Below, piece by piece: positions 9,296 to 18,341 of a stretch of DNA of 64,000 bases. The DNA comes from Pseudomonas beijingensis (GTDB lineage: Bacteria > Pseudomonadota > Gammaproteobacteria > Pseudomonadales > Pseudomonadaceae): the NCBI RefSeq assembly GCF_030687295.1, contig NZ_CP117425.1:1430001-1494000 (forward strand), read 5' to 3'. The notes under the pieces are model-generated. The model did not search any database, was not told the origin of the DNA, and saw nothing but the letters and a program-made list of their open reading frames with translations. The position numbers and the translations under genes are program-made. Numbering within the stretch: the first letter of the stretch is position 1; every line of letters starts with the position of its first letter.

Positions 9296-9318
9296 AATGG
9301 ATCTACCACTGTCGGCGG

Positions 9319-9939
9319 TTAGTCGTGTTCTTCCAGGTATCGCAGCGCCAATCGTTCGGTCGCCACCTTGGTCGCGGGTGGCAGGTGCGGGGCCACCAGC
9401 ATCATGATCTGGTAGACCACCAGTCGAACCTCGCCCTCGCGGTCGAGGATGCGCTGGTAGTCCAGGGAGAACAGCAAGGTCATGGTGATCTGCTCCACTA
9501 GTTGCCCCAGGGCCTGGGTATCGCTGACCAGCAAATCCTGGGCCTTGAGCTGCGCCAGCAGTGAGGCGAGGGTTCGCTTCAGGGCATTGAGCAATTGACG
9601 GATGCCCTTGGCCAGCTTCGGCAGGCGTCCGGCCAGGTTCGACAGGTCCTGGAACAGAAACCGGTACTGGGCCAGGCGCTCGACGATCAAATGCAGGAAC
9701 AGCCAGTAGTCTTCCGGCGCCAACTGCGCGTCCGCCGGTGGGTCGAGCAGCGGTGCCAGTTCGTTCTGGAAGCGCTCGAACAACCCGAGGATCAGCGGTT
9801 CCTTGCCATGAAAGTGGTAGTAGAGGTTGCCTGGGCTGATGCCCATTTCATTGGCAACTTCCATGGTGGAGACGTTTGGTTCGCCCTTTTCGTTGAATAA
9901 TTGCAGGGCACATTCAAGGATGCGGTCGCGGGTTTTCAT
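9319..9939 (-). CDS. phaD: TetR-family transcriptional regulator PhaD
   Basis: Regulator of the PHA cluster; in P. putida PhaD activates the phaC1 and phaI promoters in response to a fatty-acid-derived ligand. The 206-residue protein has a TetR helix-turn-helix at the N-terminus (RDRILECALQLFNEKG; MEVANEMGISPGNLYYHFHGKE, about 4-48) and a helical ligand-binding/dimerisation C-terminus. It lies 60 bases downstream of phaC2 on the same strand, as the last gene of phaC1ZC2D. Confidence 0.95.
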   Translation of the reverse strand: MKTRDRILECALQLFNEKGEPNVSTMEVANEMGISPGNLYYHFHGKEPLILGLFERFQNELAPLLDPPADAQLAPEDYWLFLHLIVERLAQYRFLFQDLSNLAGRLPKLAKGIRQLLNALKRTLASLLAQLKAQDLLVSDTQALGQLVEQITMTLLFSLDYQRILDREGEVRLVVYQIMMLVAPHLPPATKVATERLALRYLEEHD

Positions 9940-9999
9940 CCGGTCTTCTTAATGGTCAAGTCGTGTCACGGCCAAGCGCCTGGCCGTGGAATAGGGCCT

Positions 10000-11682
10000 T
10001 CAGCGCACGCGAACATAGGTGCCGGGGGCGGCGTCCAGAGGCGGGTAGTTGGCGTTGCCCAAGGTCATCTGGGTTTCGTGCTGGGCGCCGGAGCGTTCCT
10101 GGATCCAGCCCAGCCATTGCGTCCACCAACTCCCTTCGACGTGCGTGGCATCGTGGTACCAGGCCCGGGGGTCGCTGCTCATTTTTGCGCTTTCGATGTA
10201 GTTGGCCTTGGGGTTGCCCGGCGGGTTGAGAATGCTCTGGACATGGCCGCTGTTGGAAAGCACGAAGCGTTTGTCGCCACCGAGCAATAGCGTCGAGCGA
10301 TAAACCGCGTCCCAGGGCGTGATGTGGTCGTTGATGCCGGCCACGCTGAAGCTGTCCACCGTCACTTTCTGCAGGTCGATGGGTGTGCCGCACACTTCCA
10401 GGCCGCCGGGGTGGGTCAGTGGGTTGTGCTTGAAGAAGTCCAGCAGATCGCCGTGGTAAGCCGCCGGCAGCCGGGTGCAGTCGTTGTTCCAGTAGAGGAT
10501 GTCGAAGGCCGGCGGTTCCTTGCCCAGCAGGTAGTTGTTGATGAAGTAGGTCCAGATCAGGTCGTTGGGACGCATCCAGGCGAACACCCGGGCCATGTCG
10601 CGACCATCGAGGATGCCCTTCTGGTAGGAGCGGCGCTTGGCGGCTTCCAGGGTCTGCTCGTCGATGAACAACGTGGCCTGGCTGTCGATCTGGCTGTCCA
10701 GCAGGCTTACCAGGTACGTGGCACTGGCGACCCGGCGCAGTTGGCGCTTGGCTTGCAGGTGGCCTTGCAGGGCGGCGATGGTCATGCCACCGGCACAGGC
10801 GCCCATCAGGTTGACCTCCCGGGCGCCGGTGATCGCCCGGCAGACGTTCATGGCCTCTTCCGTAGCCTCGACATAGCTGGACAGGCCCCACTCGCGGTGG
10901 CGTACGTCAGGGTTGCGCCAACTGATGATGAACACCTGCAAACCGTTTTTCAGGGCGTACTGGACAAAGCTGTTGGAGGGGCTGAGGTCGAAAATATAGA
11001 ACTTGTTGATCTGTGGCGGCACGATCAGCAATGGCTTGGCGTACTGCTTTTCGCTCATGGGCCGGTACTGGATCAGTTCGAGCAATTCGTTGCGAAACAC
11101 CACCGCGCCGGGCGTGGTCGCCAGGGTCTTGCCAACTTCAAAGGCATGGGGCGTGGTTTGGCGCGGCAAGCCGTCGTTGTGCAGCAGGTCGTCCACCAGG
11201 TGGCTGATGCCTCGAACCAGGCTGGAGCCGCCGGAGTTGAACAGCTCCTTGACCGCCAGCGGGTTGAGCAAGGTATTGGACGGCGCTACGGCGTCGTTGA
11301 GCAGGGCGAAGGCGAAGTGGGCGCGGGCGCGGTCATCCTGACCCATGTCGCTTTCGTCAATCCAGCTCTTGACCTGTTTTTGCCAGCTCAGATAGGCCTG
11401 CAGGCTGCGGCGGTAGAACGGATTGAGCTGCCAGGTGGGGTCGGCGAAACGCGAGTCGTTGGGGTTGGTGGGGTGCAGGGTCTCGCCCAGCAGCACACGG
11501 CCCAATTGACCGCCCAGTTTCAATGCATGCCGGGCACTGTGCACCGGGTTGCGCAAGCCGTGTGCGGCCACACTGCGCAAGGTGGACAGCAGGTCCCTGC
11601 CACGTAGGCCAGTGACCGCACTTTGTGCGTTGATGAAGCTGGCAGGGGCGGGCATGGAACCCTTCGCCGGTTTGTCGCGCAT
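10000..11682 (-). CDS. phaC2: Class II poly(3-hydroxyalkanoate) polymerase PhaC2
   Basis: Polymerises medium-chain-length (R)-3-hydroxyacyl-CoA into PHA at the granule surface. The 560 residues form a class II synthase: N-terminal region, then an alpha/beta-hydrolase catalytic domain. The lipase-like box GACAGG has the nucleophile Cys at 296, with Asp452 (in NDHITPW) and His480 (in SNSGH) completing the triad. It is strongly similar to PhaC1 throughout. It lies downstream of phaZ (112-base gap) in the standard phaC1-phaZ-phaC2-phaD order. Confidence 0.97.
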   Translation of the reverse strand: MRDKPAKGSMPAPASFINAQSAVTGLRGRDLLSTLRSVAAHGLRNPVHSARHALKLGGQLGRVLLGETLHPTNPNDSRFADPTWQLNPFYRRSLQAYLSWQKQVKSWIDESDMGQDDRARAHFAFALLNDAVAPSNTLLNPLAVKELFNSGGSSLVRGISHLVDDLLHNDGLPRQTTPHAFEVGKTLATTPGAVVFRNELLELIQYRPMSEKQYAKPLLIVPPQINKFYIFDLSPSNSFVQYALKNGLQVFIISWRNPDVRHREWGLSSYVEATEEAMNVCRAITGAREVNLMGACAGGMTIAALQGHLQAKRQLRRVASATYLVSLLDSQIDSQATLFIDEQTLEAAKRRSYQKGILDGRDMARVFAWMRPNDLIWTYFINNYLLGKEPPAFDILYWNNDCTRLPAAYHGDLLDFFKHNPLTHPGGLEVCGTPIDLQKVTVDSFSVAGINDHITPWDAVYRSTLLLGGDKRFVLSNSGHVQSILNPPGNPKANYIESAKMSSDPRAWYHDATHVEGSWWTQWLGWIQERSGAQHETQMTLGNANYPPLDAAPGTYVRVR

Positions 11683-11794
11683 GAGTCAACTCCTTCGTCA
11701 TCAGGCTAAAAACAAACACACCGAACCAGACAACATAGTCGCTGTTTCGGGTCGCTGCGCAATCCGGCGTCCTGCCAGGCGCGAATGGGCGGTT

Positions 11795-12652
11795 TCAGCC
11801 GCCGCCCAACGGCGAGGGATGCGGATGCATCACGGCACGCTGACGTTCTTCCTCCAGAAACTTCATGATGATCGGCGCCACCGCCTCGGCCCTGGTGATC
11901 AGGAACAGGTGGCCGTCATCGATAATGTGCAATTGGGCGTTGGGAATGCGCCAAGCCAGCATGCGCATGTTGATCAGTGGAATCAGCGGGTCGTCATCGC
12001 CGGCCAGCACCAGGGTCGGTTGGTGGATCTTGTGCAGCCAGTGGATGCTGGTCCAGCCGAGGCCGGCGAACAGTTGCCAGTAATAACCGAGCTTGCCCGC
12101 CGAACGCACCTTGGCCGCGTGGCTGGCCGCCAGGCTCGGGTCGCGGCGGAACGAGCCGCCGTAGATCAGCGGTGCGATACGCATCACATGGGAAGGCTGA
12201 ACGTAGCGCCGGGGGCTGGCCATCATCCACAGCACCTTCGGTTTGCCCGGTACCATCACTGCCCCGGCCGCCGTGGCCGCCAGTACCAACTTCTTGCAGC
12301 GCTCCGGGTAATCGTAGGCGAATTGCTGGGCCAGGGCGCCGCCCCAAGACACGCCGATCACGTTGACCTGACCGTAGTCGAGGTAGTCGAGCATCCGCGC
12401 GGTGAGTTTGGCCAGGCCCGGAAAGCGATACGGTCGGTTGGGCGTCGATGAACCGCCGACGCCGGGCACGTCAAAGGCGATGACTTCCAGGTCCGGGTCC
12501 AAGGCCTGGATGAACGGGAATACCAGCTCGAGGTTGGCGCCGATGCCGTTGAAAATCAGCAGGGGCGTCAAGTGAGGCTTGCCGGGACGTACCGCGGTGC
12601 GCAAGGTCTGGCCATCCAGGTCGACGGTACGGAAGATGTACGGTTGCGGCAT
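11795..12652 (-). CDS. phaZ: Intracellular poly(3-hydroxyalkanoate) depolymerase PhaZ
   Basis: Mobilises stored medium-chain-length PHA. The 285-residue alpha/beta hydrolase has an N-terminal strand region with the oxyanion-type FNGIGAN, the nucleophile elbow GVSWGG with Ser102, Asp221 in the AGDDDPLIP loop, and His248 in DDGHLF. These positions agree with the triad known for P. putida PhaZ. It is flanked by the two synthase genes, so synthesis and breakdown are co-located. A REP element sits in the 260-base gap to phaC1. Confidence 0.97.
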   Translation of the reverse strand: MPQPYIFRTVDLDGQTLRTAVRPGKPHLTPLLIFNGIGANLELVFPFIQALDPDLEVIAFDVPGVGGSSTPNRPYRFPGLAKLTARMLDYLDYGQVNVIGVSWGGALAQQFAYDYPERCKKLVLAATAAGAVMVPGKPKVLWMMASPRRYVQPSHVMRIAPLIYGGSFRRDPSLAASHAAKVRSAGKLGYYWQLFAGLGWTSIHWLHKIHQPTLVLAGDDDPLIPLINMRMLAWRIPNAQLHIIDDGHLFLITRAEAVAPIIMKFLEEERQRAVMHPHPSPLGGG

Positions 12653-12704
12653 GCTTCAAGCCCTGTGGGTTGGGTCGCTGTCTTTCATTTTTCCCCGATC
12701 CCTT

Positions 12705-12792
12705 GTGGGAGCGAGCTCGCTCGCGATGACGGCGATACATCCAATATCAATGTTGGCTGACACACCGTCATCGCGAGCAAGCTCGCTCCCAC
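12705..12792. repeat. REP element, family A, between phaC1 and phaZ
   Basis: GTGGGAGCGAGCTCGCTCGC and the mirrored arm enclose a 40-base spacer. Such a hairpin inside the phaC1-phaZ message could lower downstream expression or stabilise the phaC1 transcript; this is inference. A decayed single arm (GTGAGCAAGCCCACTCCCGC) follows at about 12873-12892. Confidence 0.9.
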
Positions 12793-12912
12793 AGGGGATC
12801 TGCCGTGAACATGAGTTTTATGTTCGCCAGCGCTGTGGGCCTTGCATTCAGTGTCGGCTGGCGGGATGTATTCGTGAGCAAGCCCACTCCCGCAGCAGAC
12901 GAGTTGCATCCC

Positions 12913-14592
12913 TTACCGCTCATGCACATAGGTGCCGGGCGCCGCTTCACCGGCCGGGTAGGCCTTGTTGCCCAGCACAGTAGGGGCTTTTTTCAGTTTG
13001 CCCGAGCGCTCGGCCTGCCAGGCTTGCCAGTGTAGCCACCAGGAGTCGGTGTGCTTGGTGGAGTTTTCCTGCCAGTCCTCGGCCTTGGCCGGCATGTCCT
13101 CGCCGGTCATGTAGCGCGACTTGGGGTTGCCAGGCGGGTTGAGGATGCTCTGGATATGACCGCTGCTCGACAGCACGAATTCCACTTTTCCACCGAACAG
13201 CTGCGCCGACTTGTAGCAGGACTTCCAAGGTGTGATGTGGTCGTTGGTGCCCGCCAGGGAAAAGATGTCGGCGGTGACTTGCTTGAGGTCGATGGGCGTG
13301 CCGCACACTTCCAGTGCATTGGGGCGGATCAACGGGTTGTTTTTGAACATCTCGATGAGATCGCCGTGGAACGCCGCCGGCAGCCGCGTGGTGTCGTTGT
13401 TCCAGAACAGGATGTCGAACACGGGCGGCTCGTTGCCCAGCAGGTAATTGTTGACCCAGTAGTTCCAGATCAGGTCGTTGGGGCGCATCCAGGCGAAGAC
13501 CTTGGCCATGTCGCGGCCTTCGAGTACGCCGGCCTGGTAGGAGTGACGCTTGGCCGCTTCCAGGGTCTGCTCGTCGACGAACAGCGCCACGTCGGTGTCC
13601 AGGGTGGTGTCGAGTACGCTCACCAGCAAGGTCAGGGCATTGACCTTTTTCTCGCCGAGGGCGGCGTAATGGCCCAGCAGCGCGGTGCAGGTGATGCCGC
13701 CCGAGCAGGCGCCCAGCATGTTCACGTCCTTGCTGCCGGTGATGGCCGTGACCACATCCACCGCTTCCTTGAGCGCCTCGATGTAGGTCGAAAGGCCCCA
13801 CTCGCGCTGTTCCTTGGTGGGGTTGCGCCAACTGACGATGAAGGTCTGCACGTTGCTGCGCAGGCAGAAGCGCGCCAGGCTCTTGTCCGGGCTCAGGTCG
13901 AATACGTAGAACTTGTTGATCTGTGGCGGCACCACCAGCAGCGGTCGCTCGTGGACCTGCTCGGTGATGGGCCGGTACTGGATCAGCTCCAGCACGTCGT
14001 TGCGAAACACCACGGCGCCTTCGGTCACGCCCAGGCTCTTGCCGACCTCGAACGCGCCCATGTTCACCTGGCTCGGCATCCCGCCGTTGTGCACCAGGTC
14101 CTTGGCCAGGTGGGACAGACCGTCCAGCAGGCTCTTGCCGCCGGTTTCGAAGAAGCGCTTGACCGCCGCCGGGTTGGCCGCCGAGTTGGTCGGGGCCATG
14201 GCTTCGGTCATCAGGTTGATCACGAAATGCCCGCGGCTGATGTCTGCGGGCGAGAGGCTGCTGTCGTCGATCCAGGCGTGCAGCTCCTTGCGCCACGCCA
14301 GGTAGGTTTGCAGGTAGCGTTTGTAGAGCGGGTTCTGGCTCCAGGCCGGGTCGACGAAGCGACGGTCGTCGCCGGCCGGTTGCAGCTCGGATTTGCCGAA
14401 CAGGACATTCTTGAGTTCGACGCCGAAATGGGCGACATGCTTGACGCTGTGCAGCGGTTGCTTGATGGCCTGGGTCAGCACCATGCGGGCAGAGGCCAAC
14501 AGGTCTTTCCTGCGCAAGCCGACGACGGGATTCAACCCCAGGGTATTTTCCGAGGCCTGGTACTTCAGGTCATCGTTGTTCTTGTTGCTCAT
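12913..14592 (-). CDS. phaC1: Class II poly(3-hydroxyalkanoate) polymerase PhaC1
   Basis: Principal medium-chain-length PHA synthase. The 559-residue protein has the class II layout and starts MSNKNNDDLKYQ, as in other pseudomonads. The catalytic triad is visible: Cys296 in GACSGG, Asp451 in NDHITPW and His479 in SSSGHIQS. The PPQINKFY and NNYLLGNEPP segments characterise class II enzymes. It is the first gene of phaC1ZC2D, and its 278-base upstream region must hold the main PHA promoter. Confidence 0.98.
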   Translation of the reverse strand: MSNKNNDDLKYQASENTLGLNPVVGLRRKDLLASARMVLTQAIKQPLHSVKHVAHFGVELKNVLFGKSELQPAGDDRRFVDPAWSQNPLYKRYLQTYLAWRKELHAWIDDSSLSPADISRGHFVINLMTEAMAPTNSAANPAAVKRFFETGGKSLLDGLSHLAKDLVHNGGMPSQVNMGAFEVGKSLGVTEGAVVFRNDVLELIQYRPITEQVHERPLLVVPPQINKFYVFDLSPDKSLARFCLRSNVQTFIVSWRNPTKEQREWGLSTYIEALKEAVDVVTAITGSKDVNMLGACSGGITCTALLGHYAALGEKKVNALTLLVSVLDTTLDTDVALFVDEQTLEAAKRHSYQAGVLEGRDMAKVFAWMRPNDLIWNYWVNNYLLGNEPPVFDILFWNNDTTRLPAAFHGDLIEMFKNNPLIRPNALEVCGTPIDLKQVTADIFSLAGTNDHITPWKSCYKSAQLFGGKVEFVLSSSGHIQSILNPPGNPKSRYMTGEDMPAKAEDWQENSTKHTDSWWLHWQAWQAERSGKLKKAPTVLGNKAYPAGEAAPGTYVHER

Positions 14593-14718
14593 CTACGACG
14601 CTCCATTGTCCTTCAGACGAGTACCCGGTGGGTGCCATGAAGCCACACAGCCGATACCAGGTACGCTGCTCGGGTGACCATTAATTCCGCATCGAGGGCC
14701 AATGAGGAAACGTATGCC

Positions 14719-14736
14719 AGGAACTCGCCGGTTCCT
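14719..14736. promoter_or_regulatory. Palindrome upstream of phaC1, possible operator
   Basis: AGGAAC, six bases, GTTCCT is a perfect 6-6-6 inverted repeat about 130 bases upstream of the phaC1 start, followed by a further GGGAAC half-site (14742-14747). It could be an operator for PhaD or a global regulator; no known site was matched. Nothing else is obvious in the 14593-14870 gap. Confidence 0.3.
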
Positions 14737-14870
14737 TTGCAGGGAACTTGCCAGCTCCATTGGTTACCCGAGTTTAATTTTTTTCGCAAGCAGGCCAGTC
14801 ATTGACGTTGCTGCGCGGGCATTCAAGCAGATGAGTCTAGAAAAATCGCCCTAAAGCGCCAGCCCTTGAG

Positions 14871-15248
14871 TTAGAGCATCAGCTTGACGACGGACGCGTC
14901 CGGATCGCGGGTTTTTCCGGCGGCCTTGATCTCGCCGAGATAATCGTTCCACAGGTCTTGTTGGCGCACCGCTAACTGGTAGAGATAGTCCCAGGTGAAC
15001 AATCCGCTGTCGTGGCCGTCGTCGAAGGTCAGTTTCAGTGCGTACTGACCGGCCGGCTCGACCTTGGTCAGGCCGACGTTGAGCTTGCCGTATTGCAGGA
15101 TAGGTTTGCCATGGCCCTGGACCTCGGCGGAAGGCGAATGCACCCGCAGGAATTCGGCGGGCAGGTGGTACTCCTCGTCCGGCGCGTATTTGAGCGTCAG
15201 GGTCTTGGAGGCTTTGTGCAGGTTGATGGCGGTGGGGAGTTTGGTCAT
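14871..15248 (-). CDS. DUF971 (gamma-butyrobetaine hydroxylase-like N-terminal domain) protein
   Basis: Stand-alone 125-residue DUF971 domain protein. This domain also forms the N-terminus of gamma-butyrobetaine dioxygenases, and single-domain versions accompany hslVU in many gammaproteobacteria. Visible features are LKYAPDEEYHLPAEFLRVHSPSAE (family core), GLTKVEPAGQYALKL and the aromatic DDGHDSGLFTWDYLYQL. It has no cysteine ligands and no catalytic iron site. The start at 15248 (MTKLPTAINLH) was chosen from a frame open to 15287. It lies downstream of hslU with a REP element between. Molecular function unknown. Confidence 0.85.
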   Translation of the reverse strand: MTKLPTAINLHKASKTLTLKYAPDEEYHLPAEFLRVHSPSAEVQGHGKPILQYGKLNVGLTKVEPAGQYALKLTFDDGHDSGLFTWDYLYQLAVRQQDLWNDYLGEIKAAGKTRDPDASVVKLML

Positions 15249-15303
15249 GGCTTGTGATCCGTCTCTGAAGGACACCCTGATCTGCAAAAGCGACGCGGTC
15301 CAT

Positions 15304-15391
15304 GTGGGAGCGAGCTTGCTCGCGATAGCGGTTTGACAGTCAACATATGGGTTGAATGTTATGCCGCCATCGCGAGCAAGCTCGCTCCCAC
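15304..15391. repeat. REP element, family A, between hslU and DUF971 gene
   Basis: Paired arms GTGGGAGCGAGCTTGCTCGC and the reverse complement enclose about 45 bases, 26 bases after the hslU stop. Confidence 0.9.
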
Positions 15392-15416
15392 AGGTTCCGG
15401 GAAACCTGTCAGTGGC

Positions 15417-16754
15417 TTACAGGATATACCGCGACAGATCTTCGTTCTGCGCCAATTCACCCAGGTGGCTGTTGACGTACTCGGCGTCGATGAGGATCGG
15501 CGCTTCGTTGTGGGCGCTGGCCAGGTCGCCGGCGCTGAACGACACTTCCTCGAGCAAGCGTTCGAGCAACGTGTGCAGGCGACGGGCGCCGATGTTCTCG
15601 GTTTTCTCGTTGACCTGCCAGGCGATCTGGGCCAGGCGCTTGATGCCTTCTGGCGTGAACTCGATGCTCAGGCCTTCGGTCTTGAGCAGCGCGCAATACT
15701 GTTCGGTCAGGGACGCATGGGGCTCGCTCAGGATGCGTTCGAAGTCTTCTGGCGTCAGCGCCTTGAGTTCGACGCGGATCGGCAGGCGACCCTGCAGCTC
15801 CGGCACCAGGTCGCTCGGTTTGCTCAGGTGGAAGGCACCGGAAGCAATGAACAGGATGTGGTCGGTCTTGACCATGCCCAGCTTGGTGTTGACCGTGCAG
15901 CCTTCGATCAGCGGCAGCAGGTCGCGTTGTACACCTTCGCGGGACACATCGGCACCGCCGACATTGCCGCGCTTGGCGACCTTGTCGATTTCGTCGATGA
16001 ACACGATGCCATGCTGCTCGACCGCTTCCAGCGCCTTGGCTTTCAATTCTTCTTCGTTGACCAGGCGGCCGGCTTCTTCATCGCGCACCAGCTTCAGTGC
16101 TTCCTTGACCTTGAGCTTGCGGCTTTTCTTTTTGCCCTTGCCCATGTTGGCGAACAGGCTCTGCAACTGGTTGGTCATTTCTTCCATGCCCGGCGGCGCG
16201 GAAATGTCGACGCCGGCCATTTCGGCCACTTCGATCTCTATTTCCTTGTCGTCCAGCTGGCCTTCGCGCAGGCGCTTGCGGAACAGCTGGCGGGTGTTGG
16301 AATCCTGGGTCGCGGCGGCGTCGGCGTTGAAGCCCATGCGCGCCGGTGGCAGCAAGGCGTCGAGGATGCGCTCTTCGGCGGCGTCTTCGGCACGGTGGCG
16401 GACCTTGGTGATTTCCTGTTCGCGCAGCAACTTGATCGCGGCGTCGGCCAGGTCACGGATGATCGACTCGACGTCGCGACCGACATAGCCGACTTCGGTG
16501 AACTTGGTGGCTTCGACCTTGATGAACGGCGCATTGGCGAGCTTGGCCAGGCGCCGGGCGATTTCGGTCTTGCCGACACCGGTCGGGCCGATCATCAGGA
16601 TGTTCTTGGGGGTCACTTCGACGCGCAGCTCTTCGGGCAGCTGCATCCGGCGCCAGCGGTTACGCAGGGCGATGGCGACGGCGCGCTTGGCATCGTCCTG
16701 GCCGATGATATGGCGGTTGAGTTCGTGGACGATTTCGCGGGGAGTCATGGACAT
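15417..16754 (-). CDS. hslU: ATP-dependent protease ATPase subunit HslU (ClpY)
   Basis: AAA+ unfoldase that feeds proteins to the HslV peptidase, part of the heat-shock proteolytic system. The 445-residue protein has the N-terminal [19 protein letters not shown], Walker A GPTGVGKT (56-63), the pore motif GYVGRD, an intermediate (I) domain rich in charged residues ([10 protein letters not shown]), Walker [10 protein letters not shown], and the C-terminal DLSRYIL tail that docks into HslV. It follows hslV by 49 bases, forming hslVU. Confidence 0.98.
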   Translation of the reverse strand: MSMTPREIVHELNRHIIGQDDAKRAVAIALRNRWRRMQLPEELRVEVTPKNILMIGPTGVGKTEIARRLAKLANAPFIKVEATKFTEVGYVGRDVESIIRDLADAAIKLLREQEITKVRHRAEDAAEERILDALLPPARMGFNADAAATQDSNTRQLFRKRLREGQLDDKEIEIEVAEMAGVDISAPPGMEEMTNQLQSLFANMGKGKKKSRKLKVKEALKLVRDEEAGRLVNEEELKAKALEAVEQHGIVFIDEIDKVAKRGNVGGADVSREGVQRDLLPLIEGCTVNTKLGMVKTDHILFIASGAFHLSKPSDLVPELQGRLPIRVELKALTPEDFERILSEPHASLTEQYCALLKTEGLSIEFTPEGIKRLAQIAWQVNEKTENIGARRLHTLLERLLEEVSFSAGDLASAHNEAPILIDAEYVNSHLGELAQNEDLSRYIL

Positions 16755-16804
16755 AATAATTGGCGGTCCTCAAGCAAGAATGAGCCGGTGCGCGGGTGGC
16801 AGGC

Positions 16805-17335
16805 TTATTCGGCGAGGTCCTGCTCCTCAATGGTCTGGGTGTGGTTGGTGAAGACGCAGATGTCGCCGGCGATGCCCAAGGCAGTCTCGACGATCTCACG
16901 GGCCGACAGGTCGGTTTTTTTCAGCAGGGCGCTGGCCGCGGCCTGGGCGTAGGCGCCGCCGGAACCCATAGCAATCAAGCCATCTTCGGGCTCAACGACG
17001 TCGCCGTTGCCGGTGATGATCAGCGAGGCGTCCTTGTTAGCGACCGCGAGCATGGCTTCGAGGCGGCTCAGGGAACGGTCGGTGCGCCATTCCTTGGCCA
17101 GTTCCACGGCGGCACGGACCAGGTGGCCCTGATGTTTTTCAAGCTGGCCTTCGAAACGTTCGAACAGCGTGAAGGCGTCGGCGGTGGCCCCGGCGAAACC
17201 GGCGATGACCTCGCCGTGATATAGGCGACGGACTTTTTTCGCGTTGCCTTTCATCACGGTGTTGCCCAGTGAAACCTGGCCGTCGCCGCCCATGACGACT
17301 TTGCCATGACGGCGGACTGAAACGATGGTGGTCAA
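16805..17335 (-). CDS. hslV: ATP-dependent protease peptidase subunit HslV (ClpQ)
   Basis: Threonine peptidase forming the double hexamer of HslVU. The translation begins at a TTG codon at 17335 so that removal of fMet exposes the catalytic Thr1 of TTIVSVRR, giving the family length of 176 residues. The longer frame to 17407 cannot be right: its proposed first codons coincide with a sigma-32 -35 element and its extra residues do not belong to the family. GGAGA precedes the TTG at a suitable distance. Later landmarks are [18 protein letters not shown] and the C-terminal [10 protein letters not shown]. Confidence 0.96.
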   Translation of the reverse strand: MTTIVSVRRHGKVVMGGDGQVSLGNTVMKGNAKKVRRLYHGEVIAGFAGATADAFTLFERFEGQLEKHQGHLVRAAVELAKEWRTDRSLSRLEAMLAVANKDASLIITGNGDVVEPEDGLIAMGSGGAYAQAAASALLKKTDLSAREIVETALGIAGDICVFTNHTQTIEEQDLAE

Positions 17336-17380
17336 GGGAGAGTCTCCACGCAGCGGGGCGAAAATGCCCGGATGGAACTC

Positions 17381-17407
17381 ATATGGGGGTGGCGTGGGGT
17401 TTTTCAA
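17381..17407 (-). promoter_or_regulatory. Sigma-32 heat-shock promoter of hslVU
   Basis: On the minus strand TTGAAA (17407-17402), 13 bases, CCCCATAT (17388-17381) is an almost perfect match to the RpoH consensus CTTGAAA-N(13-14)-CCCCATNT. Transcription would begin about 40 bases before the hslV TTG. Confidence 0.8.
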
Positions 17408-17462
17408 CTGCGGGGGCGCAGAGGGGATGAGCGGTCCCCCGCCTTTTTTGGCAGAGGCTTTT

Positions 17463-17612
17463 GTGGCGAGGGGAGCTTACTGTGGTGAGGGGATTTATCC
17501 CCGCTGGGCTGCGCAGCAGCCCCAAAAGCTTGATGTATTCGGCCCTGACACACCGAGGCGGCAGGTTTTTAGGGCCGCTTCGCGCCCCAGCGGGGATAAA
17601 TCTCCTCGCCAC
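17463..17612. repeat. Palindromic repeat, family B (GTGGCGAGGGG type)
   Basis: Outer arms GTGGCGAGGGGA and CTCCTCGCCAC with inner arms ATTTATCCCCGCTGGG and CCCAGCGGGGATAAAT form a long nested inverted repeat of a family different from the GTGGGAGC elements. Relatives are at 25526-25644 and 56294-56423. It occupies most of the 300-base gap between ftsN and hslV. Confidence 0.85.
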
Positions 17613-17635
17613 AAGGGGGGGGCGTGTCGCCTGGA

Positions 17636-18340
17636 TCAGCGGCTCTGGCGTTGTTGTAACAACAGGTTGCTGAAACCACTGCCCGCCAATTGTTTCTGGG
17701 CCTTGGTCAGTTCCTCGCGGTTGCTGAACGGGCCGACCAGTACCCGGTACCAGGTTTCGTCCTTCACCGTCCCGGACTCCACGGACACGGACTGGCCCAG
17801 CAGAATGATCTGTGCGCGGACCTTGTCGGCGTCGGCTTCCTTGCGGAACGAGCCGGCCTGCAGGAAGAACTTCGTCACCGGTGCGGCTTTCTGCACCGGT
17901 GGGGCCGGTGGCGGCGTGATGCCGGCCAGGGCCGCCTGGGCGCGAGCGGTGTCGATCTTCGCCGCTTCGGCCGGGGTCACCGGCGTGGTGGGCACCTGTG
18001 GCACTTGCGGCGTCGGCAGGGTTTTCTCCGGCACGGCATCGGGCGGCACGATGACTTCCGATTCCGGCAGCAACGTGTAGAAGTCGTACTTCGGCTTCAC
18101 CGGTTGCGTCGGGCTCGGCGGGGTCTTGTTGGCCTCGGCGATACGCGTGGCTTTCTGCTGCTCTTGCCGGACGCGCTTGACGTCATCGCCCTGGCCCGGC
18201 TCCAGCTTCATCAAGAACACAATGAACGCGCCGACGGTCAGGCCGATGGCCATCCACAACCAACCTGGAATCGGTTTTTTGGCTGGAGGCTGGTAACGAC
18301 TGGCGCCGCGCTTGGGTGCAGGTTTTTTCTTGGCGGCCAA
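17636..18340 (-). CDS. ftsN: Cell division protein FtsN (SPOR domain)
   Basis: Bitopic division protein with a septal-peptidoglycan-binding SPOR domain. The 234 residues comprise a basic cytoplasmic N-terminus (MAAKKKPAPKRGASRY), one membrane span (about 26-45, WLWMAIGLTVGAFIVFLM), a Pro/Ala-rich periplasmic linker, and a C-terminal SPOR domain of about 75 residues (FFLQAGSFRKEADADKVRAQ... WYRVLVGPF). Its location between argS and hslVU parallels E. coli ftsN-hslVU, supporting FtsN over a generic SPOR protein. Only one base separates it from argS. Confidence 0.88.
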   Translation of the reverse strand: MAAKKKPAPKRGASRYQPPAKKPIPGWLWMAIGLTVGAFIVFLMKLEPGQGDDVKRVRQEQQKATRIAEANKTPPSPTQPVKPKYDFYTLLPESEVIVPPDAVPEKTLPTPQVPQVPTTPVTPAEAAKIDTARAQAALAGITPPPAPPVQKAAPVTKFFLQAGSFRKEADADKVRAQIILLGQSVSVESGTVKDETWYRVLVGPFSNREELTKAQKQLAGSGFSNLLLQQRQSR

Positions 18341-18341
18341 C

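Noticed and set aside
12873..12892. Possible further REP element after phaC1
   Set aside because: Only one decayed arm is present with several mismatches, so it is mentioned under the neighbouring element and not listed as an element of its own.
17336..17407. N-terminally extended HslV from the ATG at 17407
   Set aside because: The extension overlaps the sigma-32 promoter and would block exposure of the catalytic Thr1.
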